From Favolaschia claudopus (taxonomy: Eukaryota; Basidiomycota; Agaricomycetes; Agaricales; Mycenaceae), in NCBI GenBank assembly GCA_037176885.1, contig JAWWNJ010000076.1:496001-560000 (forward strand): DNA of 64,000 nt. The letters run 5' to 3'. Below, one piece after another: positions 1 to 11,096 of the stretch. Within the stretch, counting starts at the first letter, position 1. Every line of letters begins with the position of its first letter. The notes beneath the pieces are model-generated. The model was given only the letters and a program-made list of their open reading frames with translations. It was not told where the DNA came from and ran no database searches. The position numbers and the translations under genes are program-made.

Positions 1-217
1 AGTGGACCACAGCGCCATGACGGTGGCCATTTGGGCCGTCATCAACTCAACGAAATGCGGTTGCTCTTGGGCGAATACCCCGAGCCAATGTGGAAAAGCT
101 AATCCACCACGTTTGCACAGCAACATCACCACCAAGGCCGTTATTGTCCACAGTGATAATTGCGCGAAAATCACGACTCCGGGCCATCCTGCGAAGTTGC
201 GTCGTATAAGAATGTTA
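1..217 (-). CDS. Partial membrane-protein exon at left edge
   Basis: Read on the minus strand, this stretch is open through the window edge and encodes a hydrophobic segment beginning NILIRRNFAGWPGVVIF and containing LWTITALVVMLLC, which would suit a membrane helix. A plausible splice acceptor (ccacag) lies at 218-220, just before the open frame, so this is probably an internal or second exon of a gene whose 3' part lies left of the window. A short ATG-started stretch lies upstream, but its donor phase does not clearly match. The family is not recognised. The call rests only on the open frame, hydrophobicity and acceptor, so it is weak. Confidence 0.35.
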
Positions 218-936
218 CTGTGGTCTTGATCAGTATCGGCTCAGGGTATTTTGACAGCAGAACAGAATGCAAAACTCAACCGCTAAACAAGGGGCTGACC
301 GTACACCAGTAGGATTTGTCATAAGTACCTCATGGATCTGAGCACGACGGGGCGCGTGAAGAAATTGAACCAGCGATACACTAAACTGGTTCAAGGCCTA
401 TGCAGTCTCGGACAGAGAGGTTTGGAGCGTTGGAGTACGCTCGACGAGGGACGCTCTCGGTCCACACATCGACGGGTCATATTTAAGTGTCGCGCCCTGC
501 TGCTGGCAGTTGGCTGGCAGTAGCTGGCAGTTCGGGAGTCGTTGAGTTACGTAGTTGGTTGTCAAGTCAAATTTGTAGGGGGCTGATGCCGATACCAATT
601 ACTAATTGCCGACGGTGATTTCCAGGACAAAGAGCTCGCCGACCAATGCCGATGTTGAACTTGGCAATTTTTCCGACGGGTTTAAAGGTTCTGGAATTGA
701 AACCAGAGTTTTGCAAGAGTTTCACGGGAGAAATTCCTGTCTAGTAGGTTCAACCAATGCGGTCTTGTATGTGGTCTGTCGTAAACAGACGCTATAACAC
801 GATGTTCCTCGTACCCGCAGTCATCTTGTACGTGAGCTGAGGAAGGTAAGATTCTCAAGGAAGGCAAATTTTTGGGATATGGGCCGGACCAAGCGTCTGT
901 TCATGCGTTACAATTTTCGAATCGAAAAGAAAGAAT
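218..936. other. Intergenic stretch, nothing recognised
   Basis: No convincing coding exon was found here. It would hold the 5' end of the edge gene and the 3' flank of the MYND gene. A short direct repeat (ctggcagttggctggcag) lies near 500. Confidence 0.5.
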
Positions 937-3135
937 TCAATGAGTCACCTCCTCGCCGATCAACTCTCTCACCCTCTCTCGATACTCTTCCAAATCACCA
1001 ATCTCAAGATCCGCACCCTGTGGTAAACTGTCCGCAATCTCCCTCAACCCACTGATCAAAGCCGAGCGACCACTGTTTAGCGAAAGCCGAGTGGGAAATA
1101 CCCACGCCTGCGCGTTCTCCCAAGACCCCGGCCGATCTAAAACCTCCATCGAGTGCAATTGTATCTTTCCTTCGCTCCTGGCTGCCCGGGATACCTCGTA
1201 CGAGAAGCTCGTGTGCGAATCACCGCTTTGTCGGCCCTCGTCGTTTCTGGACGGTGTGAGATGCTCCACCGTCGCAACTGAAACATCGCAAGTCCCAAAC
1301 ACGAAGCCAAACGAGACAAACGACTGCGTAGACCTCGGATTCCTGTGCATGAAAAGAATCTGATTTAACGCGATTTCTTCCCGGAGGGAGTCGTATTCGT
1401 GATGCATGAGCGCGCGGAAAAACGATTTATCTTTCGCGCTAGTGGATGAGTAGGATTCTGCGTACACGGAATCAAGAGCTGGTCAATGATGTTGAACAAG
1501 AATAAATATGACACGTACGGCTCCGGCGTCGCTCGCGCAGAGCTGCGCATCCATGCCGGTGGCCCGCATTCCAATCGGCCTTTTGGCACAATCGAGAGCA
1601 ATAATACGAGCTCCGACAGTTGCCGCATACTTTGCAAGTCCGCCTAGGCATCAATTTATCGCACTGCGGATGTGTTGTTCAGTAGAGAAATAGTCAGACT
1701 CATAATGGATGCCATACGTACCTGAAGGTTATCACAGGCTCTGGGAACAGCCAACAGATCGCCATCGTATTTGTTGAGTAGGCTAAGCCGCGGTCGAACA
1801 ATGTTCATTACTTCTTCCCAAGATTCCAAAAGATCTGGATCCGCCAATTCAGCTTCGACGTCGATGTGGGAGACTTGCGCGAGAGATACACGGAAGGCGC
1901 AGAGGACAGAGTGGTAGATTGATGCGGCGGGAAGCATCTCGCTCAGAAGATCATACAGGAATCCTCCCATTTCATCCACATGCTTTGAGCTTCCGCACCC
2001 CAGAATGGCGTTCAAGAGTCCGGCGCGAAGAGATTGCGCCAGCCATTGGTGTCGCGGGAATGTGTCCACGAGTTCAAGGAGGGCGATGAGTAGACTCCTC
2101 ATCAGCGCGGCCGCCATTCGCGCTTTGCTGTCCCGAAGAGCCTGTATGGCTATAGTGAGCGCCGGAATAATCCCTTCGGATAGAAGGGCGCTCCGAAATA
2201 CAGTATCTTGGTGGTCTGCGTTGACTTCCTCGTCGTCGTCGTCTTCCGGGCCCTTGGCGATAAAACAGACGATACCAAGGAGGGGAAGAATGTTGGAATC
2301 GGTGGCTGTTGTATCGGGATTGGGTAGAGCGACAGTGATTTGTGACACGACAAGAGATGCAAGGTGAGTACGAGTTCCACCGGCGCCGAGGATGAGCTGC
2401 TCGAAGGCGAAGGACCCCCATGGCTGAAATCGAAACCAGGAGCTCAGAAGGTTGGAGACATCGGAGAGATTCCCCAGTCTGTGTGCTTCAGTATAGCGTT
2501 CATCGTCGTCCCATTTGTCTTCGTTCAGGGACATGCTCCATGCCCGTCCTAGGATGTCAAATACCTTGGGTGTTTCTTTCATTAAACGATCGACCTCTCG
2601 GTTGCCGCGAAACAGTCGAAATGCGGAGACAAACACGCCATATCTGGCCTGTATGGGCACGGAACCGGGAACCAGGGAACCAAGTTCGTCCAAAAGCTGG
2701 ATCCAGGCCCACGCTCGAGGCCACAAATCTATCAACGCGTCCACCGGAAAGCTATTTTCCTGGCTGATGTCCCATAGACAACGAAGAACGAATGTCTTTT
2801 CCATGGATTGTTGCCAAACAATTCCGTTCCTCTGAAAGTCTGCGGGTGAAGTCGATCCGTCGATCAAATTCAGATACAGGGAGATTTTTGCGGGGTCCAA
2901 GGCGGCGTAGATGACCGGAAGCACGAGGGGAAGTTTTTGGGGATTCGGTTGCTTGAGTACACCCTCGATGATGGCCATAGTCGCTTCTGTAGAACCAGAC
3001 ACTGCGGCGTTGGCATATTGCTGGAAATGGCAGCTCGTCAGTGGCGTGCAAGTTGCAACAAATTTACAGAGTGATTTTTACTCTCAAAGAGGGCAGAAGT
3101 CTAGCCAAGTTGGAAGGTTGAAGGGAAGGGTGCAT
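937..3135 (-). CDS. MYND-type zinc-finger protein
   Basis: A four-exon gene on the minus strand. Exon 1 (3082-3135) starts MHPSLQPSNLARLLPSLR; exon 2 begins near 3020 and carries a long helical region; a short intron leads to the zinc finger, and the last exon ends at the stop at 937. The MYND finger is visible as CKVCG, YYCSRLCQKADW and GHRHGC, giving the Cys/His spacing of the family. MYND fingers bind proline-rich protein partners. In agaric fungi this N-terminal helical plus C-terminal MYND layout is a common family of unknown role. A paralogue with the same start motif lies at 52380-54389. Splice borders fit GT-AG in phase. Function beyond protein-protein interaction is not inferable. 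Confidence 0.8.
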
Positions 3136-4286
3136 TGAGGCTTCTTCGCCCCGACGCGCGGCAGGGTTGCGGAGAGCACGCCTTGAGCGTGAGGTTGGGG
3201 TGAGATCAAGGTGAGGACCAAGTGAGGACTGCAAGAGAGTCTGTATCGGCTATCATTTTACCGGGTGCGCCCGACGCGGGTTGCCGTAATTGCCGATGGG
3301 ACCTAAACGGTGATCTCCGAGGAAGGGTTGGTCGAACAGTCTGTGCTGCAAGTAACACTCAATGGATTCGCCTACAGCTTTAAGCATAAGCGCTGGAGTA
3401 CACATGATATATCTAGAGAAATCAGGTACACAAAACCGCTCGGAGCACATTCAACTCATATTTAATCATTGAGTCTATCAAATTCAATTATTCAACTGCA
3501 CTTCTTCTTGTCTACTGTACTTACCCTCCCTTTGTCAATCTTTTTTTCTTGTTGCGTTGGCAGTTATTCTCTCCTCATTTTGAAAAATCCCGGGACCCGA
3601 ACCCTCGCCGCCCGTCTTCAAGTTGTTGACTTCTTCTGAATCTTCTCGAGCAAGCGTTCGACCTTCAAAGTTGCTCGTGCCCATCATGGCAGATGCAAAC
3701 AAATCTTTGCTTTCTTCTCTGACCTCAATCGACCTCCAAGTAATCCATAGGTACTACTCCAATACGAATTGCCCACTGGTACGATTTACAAGTCGAAACG
3801 GTTCAATTCAATTTCGTCGCTGATTCAGACGGAACACCGATTGAACTATGGATCACTTGTCATCACCAGCGCTAGTTCAAGTTGTACAGTAGGTAATGAA
3901 AATTTGACTTCACTTCTCATTCAATTTTTCAAGGCCAATATCCCGGTGGGTCGGGAGTTGAGTCAATCTCCTGTCAATGTCAGTTGAATCTTTTCTTAAA
4001 CGAGATTGGTCTGAAGACTCTGAACCGGAGGTAAATATTAGTAAGTAACGAGTCAGAGAATTGAATTCAATGCTGGTTATTTGACATCCTAGAAACGCGG
4101 AAAATGCTACTAGCATCAGGCTTGGCTAGTAGTCAGTCTTGTCAAGACTGAGTGACGCAACGAACGTAGCCGCACTGTGGATGAACGGGTTTTTTATACG
4201 GCGGACTCCCGTGCTGATACATCTGAGTTCAAGTTCACATCGCAGGAGTTGGTCATTCGCGATGGTAATAAGCGCCTCTTCGACGG
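3136..4286. other. Intergenic stretch upstream of CVNH gene
   Basis: No exon is supported. The segment near 3480-3560 is pyrimidine-rich, as fungal promoters often are, and there is a plausible promoter for the minus-strand MYND gene just beyond 3136. Short open frames here have no recognisable content. Confidence 0.45.
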
Positions 4287-4292
4287 TATAAA
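4287..4292 (+). promoter_or_regulatory. TATA box of CVNH gene 1
   Basis: TATAAA lies 60 bases upstream of the chosen ATG at 4347. The same box with the same spacing occurs upstream of the second CVNH gene (14268-14273), within a conserved promoter context (cctcccgggcttcgaaaa follows in both), which supports its use. Confidence 0.6.
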
Positions 4293-4346
4293 GCCTCCCG
4301 GGCTTCGAAAACGGATGATCACTTGCCTATCAGTGAAACTTTCGCG

Positions 4347-4901
4347 ATGCAATTCTTCCAGGCACTCACTTCCTTCGTTCTCGCCTCCGCCTTCATTGGA
4401 GCTGCTCACGCAATCGGGGTCCCAGATAACAATGCTCCGGGCGAGCTCGAAGCGCGAAGCAATGCCGCAGCGACATGCACCCTCTGGTCCCTCATCCCCA
4501 ACACCGCCAACCTCCGTGCCTCATGCGATGAACGCGATGGGACGCATCATATATCTGAAATCGAGATCAGCAAGTGTGTGGCAAATAGGAATGGGGGGCT
4601 GGCATGTCAGCGCAAGTACGTGCTTCAAGTTCCAAATTATTATCTGGTTGGACATATGGCTACAAAGAGACTAACATTGAATGATAGCGGCGGCGCAGGC
4701 GGAAGTTGTGTGTTCTATGGAATCGATTTCGGCGCAAATTATTTCGTGATTTCAGCCCATTGCAAGGATGACAAGGGCGAGACTGTGACGACGGAGAATT
4801 TCGATATCAGTGAGTCGTTGTTATTCATGTGTCTGACGGGTGTAGTTGAGCAAATCATAGACCAATGCTTGACCAACGACAACGGGGATCTGACCTGTTA
4901 A
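4347..4901 (+). CDS. Secreted cyanovirin-N-like (CVNH) protein 1
   Basis: Three exons: about 4347-4615, 4688-4809 and 4861-4901. The product starts MQFFQALTSFVLASAFIGAA, a clear signal peptide, followed by a propeptide-like stretch ending LEAR. The mature part shows two cyanovirin-N homology half-repeats: LRASCDE..ISKCVANRNGGL and ISAHCKDD..NQCLTNDNGDL. CVNH proteins are small carbohydrate-binding folds that often bind mannose-rich glycans; in fungi their role is mostly unknown (defence or cell-wall interaction are possibilities). Third-exon acceptor was set at 4859-4860 because it puts the second repeat in frame exactly as in the paralogue at 13655-14210. Introns of 72 and 51 bp. Sugar specificity cannot be read from the sequence. 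Confidence 0.8.
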   Translation: MQFFQALTSFVLASAFIGAAHAIGVPDNNAPGELEARSNAAATCTLWSLIPNTANLRASCDERDGTHHISEIEISKCVANRNGGLACQRKYVLQVPNYYLVGHMATKRLTLNDSGGAGGSCVFYGIDFGANYFVISAHCKDDKGETVTTENFDISESLLFMCLTGVVEQIIDQCLTNDNGDLTC

Positions 4902-6510
4902 TCGATGACAGTGATTCTATGCTCGTTCGTGGTAGTAGTAGCATCATACGCCGTAAACGGCGTGCAGTACTGTACTATAAAAATGGAAATTTAACTTTGC
5001 ACACGTGAGCGGCATCCCGGCGCAATTAATATTCGAACTCCGCTCCGGTGCCTTCCGTCATTTTGCTTTCTTCCTTCCTGCCACCACCCACCTATATTCC
5101 CTCAACGCGTATCGACATAATTCGCCTATCTATCCTAACTGCGCTGGCTTCCCTACTGCCTTTGCTTCGACTCCATCAACCTCGCGTTTTGGGCAGCTTG
5201 CCACCGCGTCAAGAGCACTGTTAAGCTTCACCGACATGATTACTCGGTCACTCACGTGAGTAGTCGCTTCTTGGAGCTCCCGATGTCTGCCCGGTCCTCT
5301 CCTACCGAGTCCGACGCGCCACGCGTCGGCGCGATGATAGCTTGAGCCTTGGGCTTGTGACGGGGTCCCGGGGTGCGCTTCTCGCGGGACGCGTCGTTTT
5401 TTTTTTTGTTTTACGCACTGGGATAGGACGTGTCTTTCCGACGCCCATCCCACGCGTCCCCCAGTTCACCGGAATCGAGTCGCGTCTTGAGCAGTATAGT
5501 CGATGCCGTTCAAGCCGAGCGGAGCGCGAACTGTGCCGAGCAGCCGCGCCACCTATGTGCAAACTGTTGTGAGGCTGAAAGTACGCAACTTTCTCTGTGT
5601 CCATGATCAACCGTTCATTCTCTTTCATTCTCTTTCATTATGTTGTCGTGCTGCTCGTAGCGGCGATGCGCTGCAGATTTCATCAGGCGAAGATGCATTT
5701 CTCCCTGATTTTTCGCATGTTGGAGTAAGTAAGGCCACGTCGAGTCGTCGACATCCGGCTAAGGAAGGAAGGTAACACAGCTTGGGGATACAAAACCACA
5801 ACCGAAGGGAATATCTCTATCCCGGCCCCGTCGGAAGAATTTTGTCTCCTGGCGTCGATCTGCGTCGATCTGCACAAACAATTTCATGAATTTGAACGTG
5901 CCTGACCAGAAAAGCGGGGTCTTGGCGCTTATGGAGTTGGTCGTGTTGATGAAATGCGGGGAAATCTATGGAATCAAGTAAAAGATTGTCAGAAGTGGCC
6001 GCTTGTGGGGTCAAGGATGTTCCATGACCGAACGGGGTGGGGTATTGGCCGCCAAATATCGAGTCAGACGGGCTTTTGGGTTATGAATCAAGCGCATATC
6101 GACGTGTCGACGTGGTCAACAAGGCGACCGCAATATCGATGTTCCAAGACTGTAACACATGTTCGTGTTTCATGCAAGTTCGTTGTGAATGACTCACAAG
6201 TTTCTTTGACCTCAGTGTTTCTTTCTTGTGTTAATCGGAACTTGTTCCTACGCCGTTCCTATCAGATCGTTTGCATATTTTTTTCATTGTTTCGAAATTT
6301 CTATGCGGAAGAGCTACGAAAACTTATAGCCTCTGCATTCGTCAGCTCTCGGGGTTCAGCTCGGTTGCTGTCTTGAATATCCCCGTTAAACCGGCGCCTA
6401 CGCGGGTCAACGATAAGGCAGCGTGCGAAATACGATCACCATAAAATCAGCCGTCAGATGATCTCGTTCAACGTTGTTTTCCGTCTTCTTTGTTCCTGCC
6501 AGCTAGCACC
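4902..6510. other. Long intergenic stretch with palindromes
   Basis: No supported exon in 1.6 kb. Visible items: a perfect 12-bp palindrome actcacgtgagt (5250-5261) containing the E-box core CACGTG; a GC-rich inverted repeat ccgacgcg/cgcgtcgg near 5309; a poly-T run near 5399; and short tandem repeats of ttcattctct near 5615-5640. The last part is presumably the promoter of the aminotransferase gene. Confidence 0.4.
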
Positions 6511-8718
6511 ATGGCCGAGTCTGCTTCGACATCCGCCGCAATCCTCGACATTATGACTTTCTTCTCCGAACAGTCGCAGTTATGGAGGGCTTGCGGAAGT
6601 GCGTTGCTTCGCTGCGCTATAATGACCATGGACAGATCATACTGATCGAAAATAAAATCTCTAAACACAACAGTCCGGGGTTTATTCCATTACGAAGATG
6701 TCCCTGGCATGATCTCGCTTCTCGCAGGTTCGATTCGATTTCCTTCTTTTCCCCCCCTCAGGCATCGGCTTTACACCATTCGCTTGTGTACAGGGAGGCC
6801 CAACTCATCGACCTTTCCTTTCGAATCCATAACCATGAAAGTCAAACCTTCCGTGGCGGGCCTCGACCAAACTACTACCGATGATCCATACACCATCACC
6901 CTCGAGAACGATGTCCTCAATGAAGCCATGCAGTATGTTTATCTTCCCGCTTCATCTCCGCTGCCATCGCTGCGATCTTCAACAATATCACTCATCCTTG
7001 GCATGCAGATATGGTATGACTGCAGGTGTCGGCCGATTCATCAAGGTACGTTCGCGCGAAACGCGTGTCGCTCGGATTTCGACATTGACTGATAGATCGC
7101 ATCGCATTTTGCATTTTCGTTTGCAGTGGCTGCAAGAATTCCAGACTCACGTCCACAAACGCGCGTTCGACGGGAGTTGGGGTGTCAGCGTGGGGTCGGG
7201 AAGCCAGGATTTGATGCACAAAGTGAGAGGACCTTGGCCACGTTTTCTCAATGGTTTTCTTGACGGTCTTTTATCCGGCCTAGGCATGTGTATCCCTCGT
7301 TGAAAAAGACGACTTCGTCCTAGTCGAAACTCCTGTCTACTCGTATGTGCTCTTCTTCGAAATTCCGGAGCGCTCAAAGTCATCTATTCCCAGCGGCACC
7401 CTGGGCTTCCTCGCCGCCCTCCCCTGTTCACTCATAGGTATTTATATTCTACTTGACCGTCAGAGCGTTTCAATTCCGATCTGAGCGACGAAAATATCAC
7501 AGAGGCTCCCGCCGACGCGCAAGGCCTCAATCCCTCCAAACTCGAACAAATCCTAGCAAACTGGGAGACAACGCACCCAGGGAAACCATACCCCAAACTC
7601 CTGTATACAATCCCCTCCGGAAGCAACCCAACTGGCGCCTCGATCCCGGAGGAACGCAAAATCGAAGTGTACGTCTGGCTTGTATTCATCCTACGTTGTG
7701 ATCGTAAGTGACCATTTCAACGCGCCATGCAGATTAAAGCTCGCCAAAAAGTATAATTTCCTCGTCCTCGAGGACGACGCGTATGCCTATTTATATTATG
7801 GACCCGAGGGCAAGCAGGCGAGGAGTTATTTCGCGCTGGAGCCGGAGGTGAATGGGGAGATGGGGAGAGTCGTGCGGTGAGTGGAGAATTGGACGATATT
7901 TTCCGTTGCCTGGCCTGTTCCTCCGAATGCTGACGGAAATCGATCCAGGTTCGACTCCTTTAGTAAAGTCCTCAGTAGCGGTATGCGTCTAGGATACATG
8001 ACCGCAGCGCCGCAGCTCTGTGCCGCTGTCAACATGATCACTTCGAATACGAAGTTCGTGATTTCTCGACTCCTGTTCATTCATTTTGCTTCGGGTTTCC
8101 CTAACCTAACTCTGATTCCCCCCCCAGCCTCCAGCCCTCAACTCTCACACAAATAATCGCCTACTCACTCCTCTCGCGCTGGGGCCCCGAAGGCTTCCTC
8201 GCGCACTGCCGCGGAGTCGCGGCGTTCTACCGCTCAAGACGGGATATGTTTGAGAGGGTCGCGAGGAAACATCTAGAGGGATTGGCGGAGTGGGTGACGC
8301 CTGTGGCGGGGATGTTCCTGTATATCAAGGTTAGCTGGGGGGTTTTACTTAATGATGACTGGTTTGACGTTGACCTCATTCTGACAGCTCCTCGTCCATA
8401 ACGACGGTAGAGAGGCGGATTCCGAGAAGATTGTCTTGGGGAAGGCTACTTCGAAGGCACGTCATTCTTTTCTTCCTCCTACGTTCTATATGCTTTGTTC
8501 AAACTCAAACAACTCAACATCACTTACAGGGCGTACTAGCCGTGCCCGGCACCGCTTTCATGCCTTTGAAGGGCCCTTCGCCGTATCTCCGCGTGAGCTT
8601 CAGCTTGATTGAGGAGGATCAGGCGGATGAGGCGTGTCGGAGGTTGAGGGAGGCGGTGTTGGAGGCCAAGATGGAAGCGGAGGCGGAGGACGCAGTGGGG
8701 TTGGGGAAGAAGAACTAA
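6511..8718 (+). CDS. PLP-dependent aromatic/aminoadipate-type aminotransferase
   Basis: A gene with about ten short introns. Exon 1 is 6511-6598, exon 2 is 6674-6727 and exon 3 starts at 6794; joining them gives IRGLFHYEDVPGMISLLAG then RPNSSTFPFES, a hallmark start of the ARO8/kynurenine-aminoadipate aminotransferase group of class I aminotransferases. Downstream are SGSQDLMHK, IPSGSNPTGASIPEERK (cofactor-pocket NPTG), LEDDAYAYLYYG and the catalytic lysine block FDSFSKVLSSGMRLGY, in which the SFSK lysine should form the internal aldimine with PLP. The C-terminal domain ends LRVSFSLIEEDQADEACRRL, with the conserved substrate-carboxylate arginine. It probably transfers amino groups from aromatic amino acids or 2-aminoadipate to a 2-oxoacid in the cytosol. 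Exact substrate is inferred only at family level. Start set by frame continuity and context. Confidence 0.85.
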
Positions 8719-9261
8719 TGTATGCTATGCGATGCAGGACGTTATTTGGAAGCGATGGATGGATGAACATTTGGAGGCCCAACGGGGAGAACTATAGCTA
8801 GGCTCAACGCGGTATTCAACTGCCAACAAGGAGGTATTCAACTGCCAATCATCAAGACAATTTGTTACCTTACATGTAAACTTCATCTCACAGTCTGAAC
8901 TAGTACAGTTGTCGAAGGACTGTGAATGAAACGAAACACGCCTGTCCATATTTTCATGATACCGTGGGGCATAAGACTGGAGCTTTGAAGGCTTAAGGAC
9001 GCGCAACTCGGGGTTCGGTGGCTCTCGTTGTGCGACCCTGGGCCGAGTTTGGAGATAAAATATTGCGTGTACATGTGCAGAACGAGGTATCCCGGGTTAG
9101 ACCTCGCAGAATCGTTGGGGATCCCTGGCACCATTTAAAGCAGGCATGCGTAAATGCATACGGTTGCGTAATCATTTCCAAAATTCGCATAGCATATGTC
9201 GATTCCCTGGCAAAAGTAAGATCGCCCACCAAGACAGCGAATTCACGAACCTCAAGTGACA
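8719..9261. other. Convergent 3' flanks
   Basis: Stretch between the ends of the plus-strand aminotransferase and the minus-strand F-box gene. No exon seen; a small direct repeat (ggtattcaactgccaa, near 8811 and 8832) is present. Terminators and polyadenylation signals are expected here but cannot be placed with confidence. Confidence 0.4.
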
Positions 9262-10511
9262 TCAGACATTCTCCCGCCAATCCATCTCAAACTTCTCCAC
9301 CACCAACTTCTTCATTCCCTCCAGTTCAGGCATTTCTTTCTTATACAGCTCTTTGAGCTCAACGAAATTCGCACTGCCATGCTGGCGGACATGGACCGGT
9401 CCGTACCCCAGTCTCCAGCGCAAACGCGGGATACCCAGCGGGAGGTCAAGGAGGAGTGACTCCAGCTCCCGGAGTAAAGGTACGTAGAATGGGTTAGCGC
9501 GGTAGCGCTCGACGCCAGAGTAGGATATGATTATTTCTTGGAGGGAAGAGTTTTGGTTGGATGCGATGATTTGGTCGAGGGATTCGAGGAACCATGGTTG
9601 GGTGCGGCGTCCGATGTCGAGGATGATTTCGAAAGAGTGGAGGTGGGGGAGTGCGGGGAGGGGGAGGCTAAAGTGCGGTTTGGTGAAGTCTACGTGTGTT
9701 GCATTTACTTCGTCGCGTTTTGTAAGTTTGTAGCGAAAGGCGCACCTCGACAGTCGAGACAAACGAACCTGAGCGTGGAAGAAACGGACGAAAAAAGGTT
9801 AATCGCCGAGTCCGTTTTGATTACAGTCACCGCCAATCGTCTGAGACTGGAAAGGTGCGCCGAGAATTGCGAACGTGACAATAGGTCGCTGGCATCGGTG
9901 CTATCCTTTCCCAGGAGAAGTTCAGTAGGGGTTGTCGTTATCGAACTCAAACGTGGTGAGGTGATCCTAGAGACCTCCGCGGGACCCCATTTCATAGAGA
10001 CATGAGAAAAATGGAGCTTCGGCGCAGAGGCGAGGAAGGATTGGAATGGCTGCGGGGGGATTTCTGCGAGGGATTGGATCCGCAACGATTTGAGCTCCTG
10101 TGTGAGTAGAAAATCCAGCAGGTCCGAGGAGAGATTTGGTGGGTATCGACTCCATCGCGCCCAGATGTTGACTCCGTGCAGTAAACAGTGTCGCACATAA
10201 ACAAGTTTCAGCAAGACGCGTCGAAGACTTTCGATTTCGTCCGCGGGTGTCGCTGAAGTGGGGAGGTATATTTCTAGATGGGTGGTATATGCAGCGAGAT
10301 GGGGTGATTTGGTGAGTAAAAGATTTGCTCTGGTGTAATTTGGATGCCAGATGCTTGGTCCGCCTTCTCGTCCGCCCTTGAGCGTTAGGGTTCGAAAGAG
10401 GAGGCGTTGGCTGGCTGCACAGAACCCGGAGGAGACTAGCGAGCAGGCCTTGAGGGAACAGACGTCCGCCTCTGAAACGATGGCCTCCACGAGTTCGTGC
10501 GGGATCATCAT
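9262..10511 (-). CDS. F-box-type protein
   Basis: Two exons, 10511-9746 and 9689-9262, joined by a 56-bp phase-1 GT-AG intron so that CLDCR continues into DFTKPHF. The start chosen gives MMIPHELVEAIVSEADVC followed by SLKACSLVSSGFCAASQRLL, the short F-box motif found at the beginning of many agaric proteins; it would recruit Skp1 in SCF ubiquitin ligases. The rest has leucine-rich, repeat-like content (LHSFEIILDIG, LRELESLLLDLP), as in substrate-recognition regions of this family. Target unknown. F-box families are greatly expanded in agarics and often evolve quickly. The longer upstream frame was not used because it runs through an A-rich non-coding-like stretch. Confidence 0.7.
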
Positions 10512-11096
10512 GGAAGACGACAAGTTGACCACAAGACTAAAAAAAACATACTGTCGTTCTGCGGGAATGACAGTTGGCAAGGGGTGAAAGGACCCCCGTC
10601 ACCGCGGTCCGCCTATCATACAACTTCGGGAAACCCCGGCGTTAACTTCAAAGAGCAAAAATTCAAGCAAACTTAGGAAGAAGAAGATTGAGGTCGATCG
10701 ATGAATGAATCATGCCCAGCAAGAAATTTGTGCTCACTTCCTCTGTCCCAGTGTCCCTCTTTGCAAACTTAAGTTAAGTGACTGGTACTTACTCGGAATA
10801 TTTAGTCTCGGATCCGGGATCCGGATCTCCAACTTGTCTCCAACTTGAACACCTTAGCTTCAGGTAGTAGTTGAATGCTGTTGGATGGAACAGTTGAACA
10901 AAATCACACTGCGCCGCCGGTGAATGAGCACACCTCCGGTTCACTCCCGTGAAGCTATGGCTAATAAATTACATCAAACAATTGCACAGCGGATAAGGTG
11001 AGGGGAGGGAGTGATCGGGGGCTGTTGTCTCGAGATCATGGATCACTTATGTCACTCTTCCCCCAAAACTCAAGCCCCGGTTGACTACCGGCCACG
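10512..11096. other. Divergent promoter region
   Basis: Shared 5' region of the minus-strand F-box gene and the plus-strand alpha-galactosidase. It contains a run of overlapping palindromes around ggatccgggatccggatc near 10810 and a tandem pair of caacttgtctc-like units, but no clear TATA box. No exon seen. Confidence 0.4.

Noticed and set aside
3570..3660. tRNA-like ggttcgggtccc tract on the minus strand
   Set aside because: The T-stem does not pair and no D-arm or acceptor stem could be formed.
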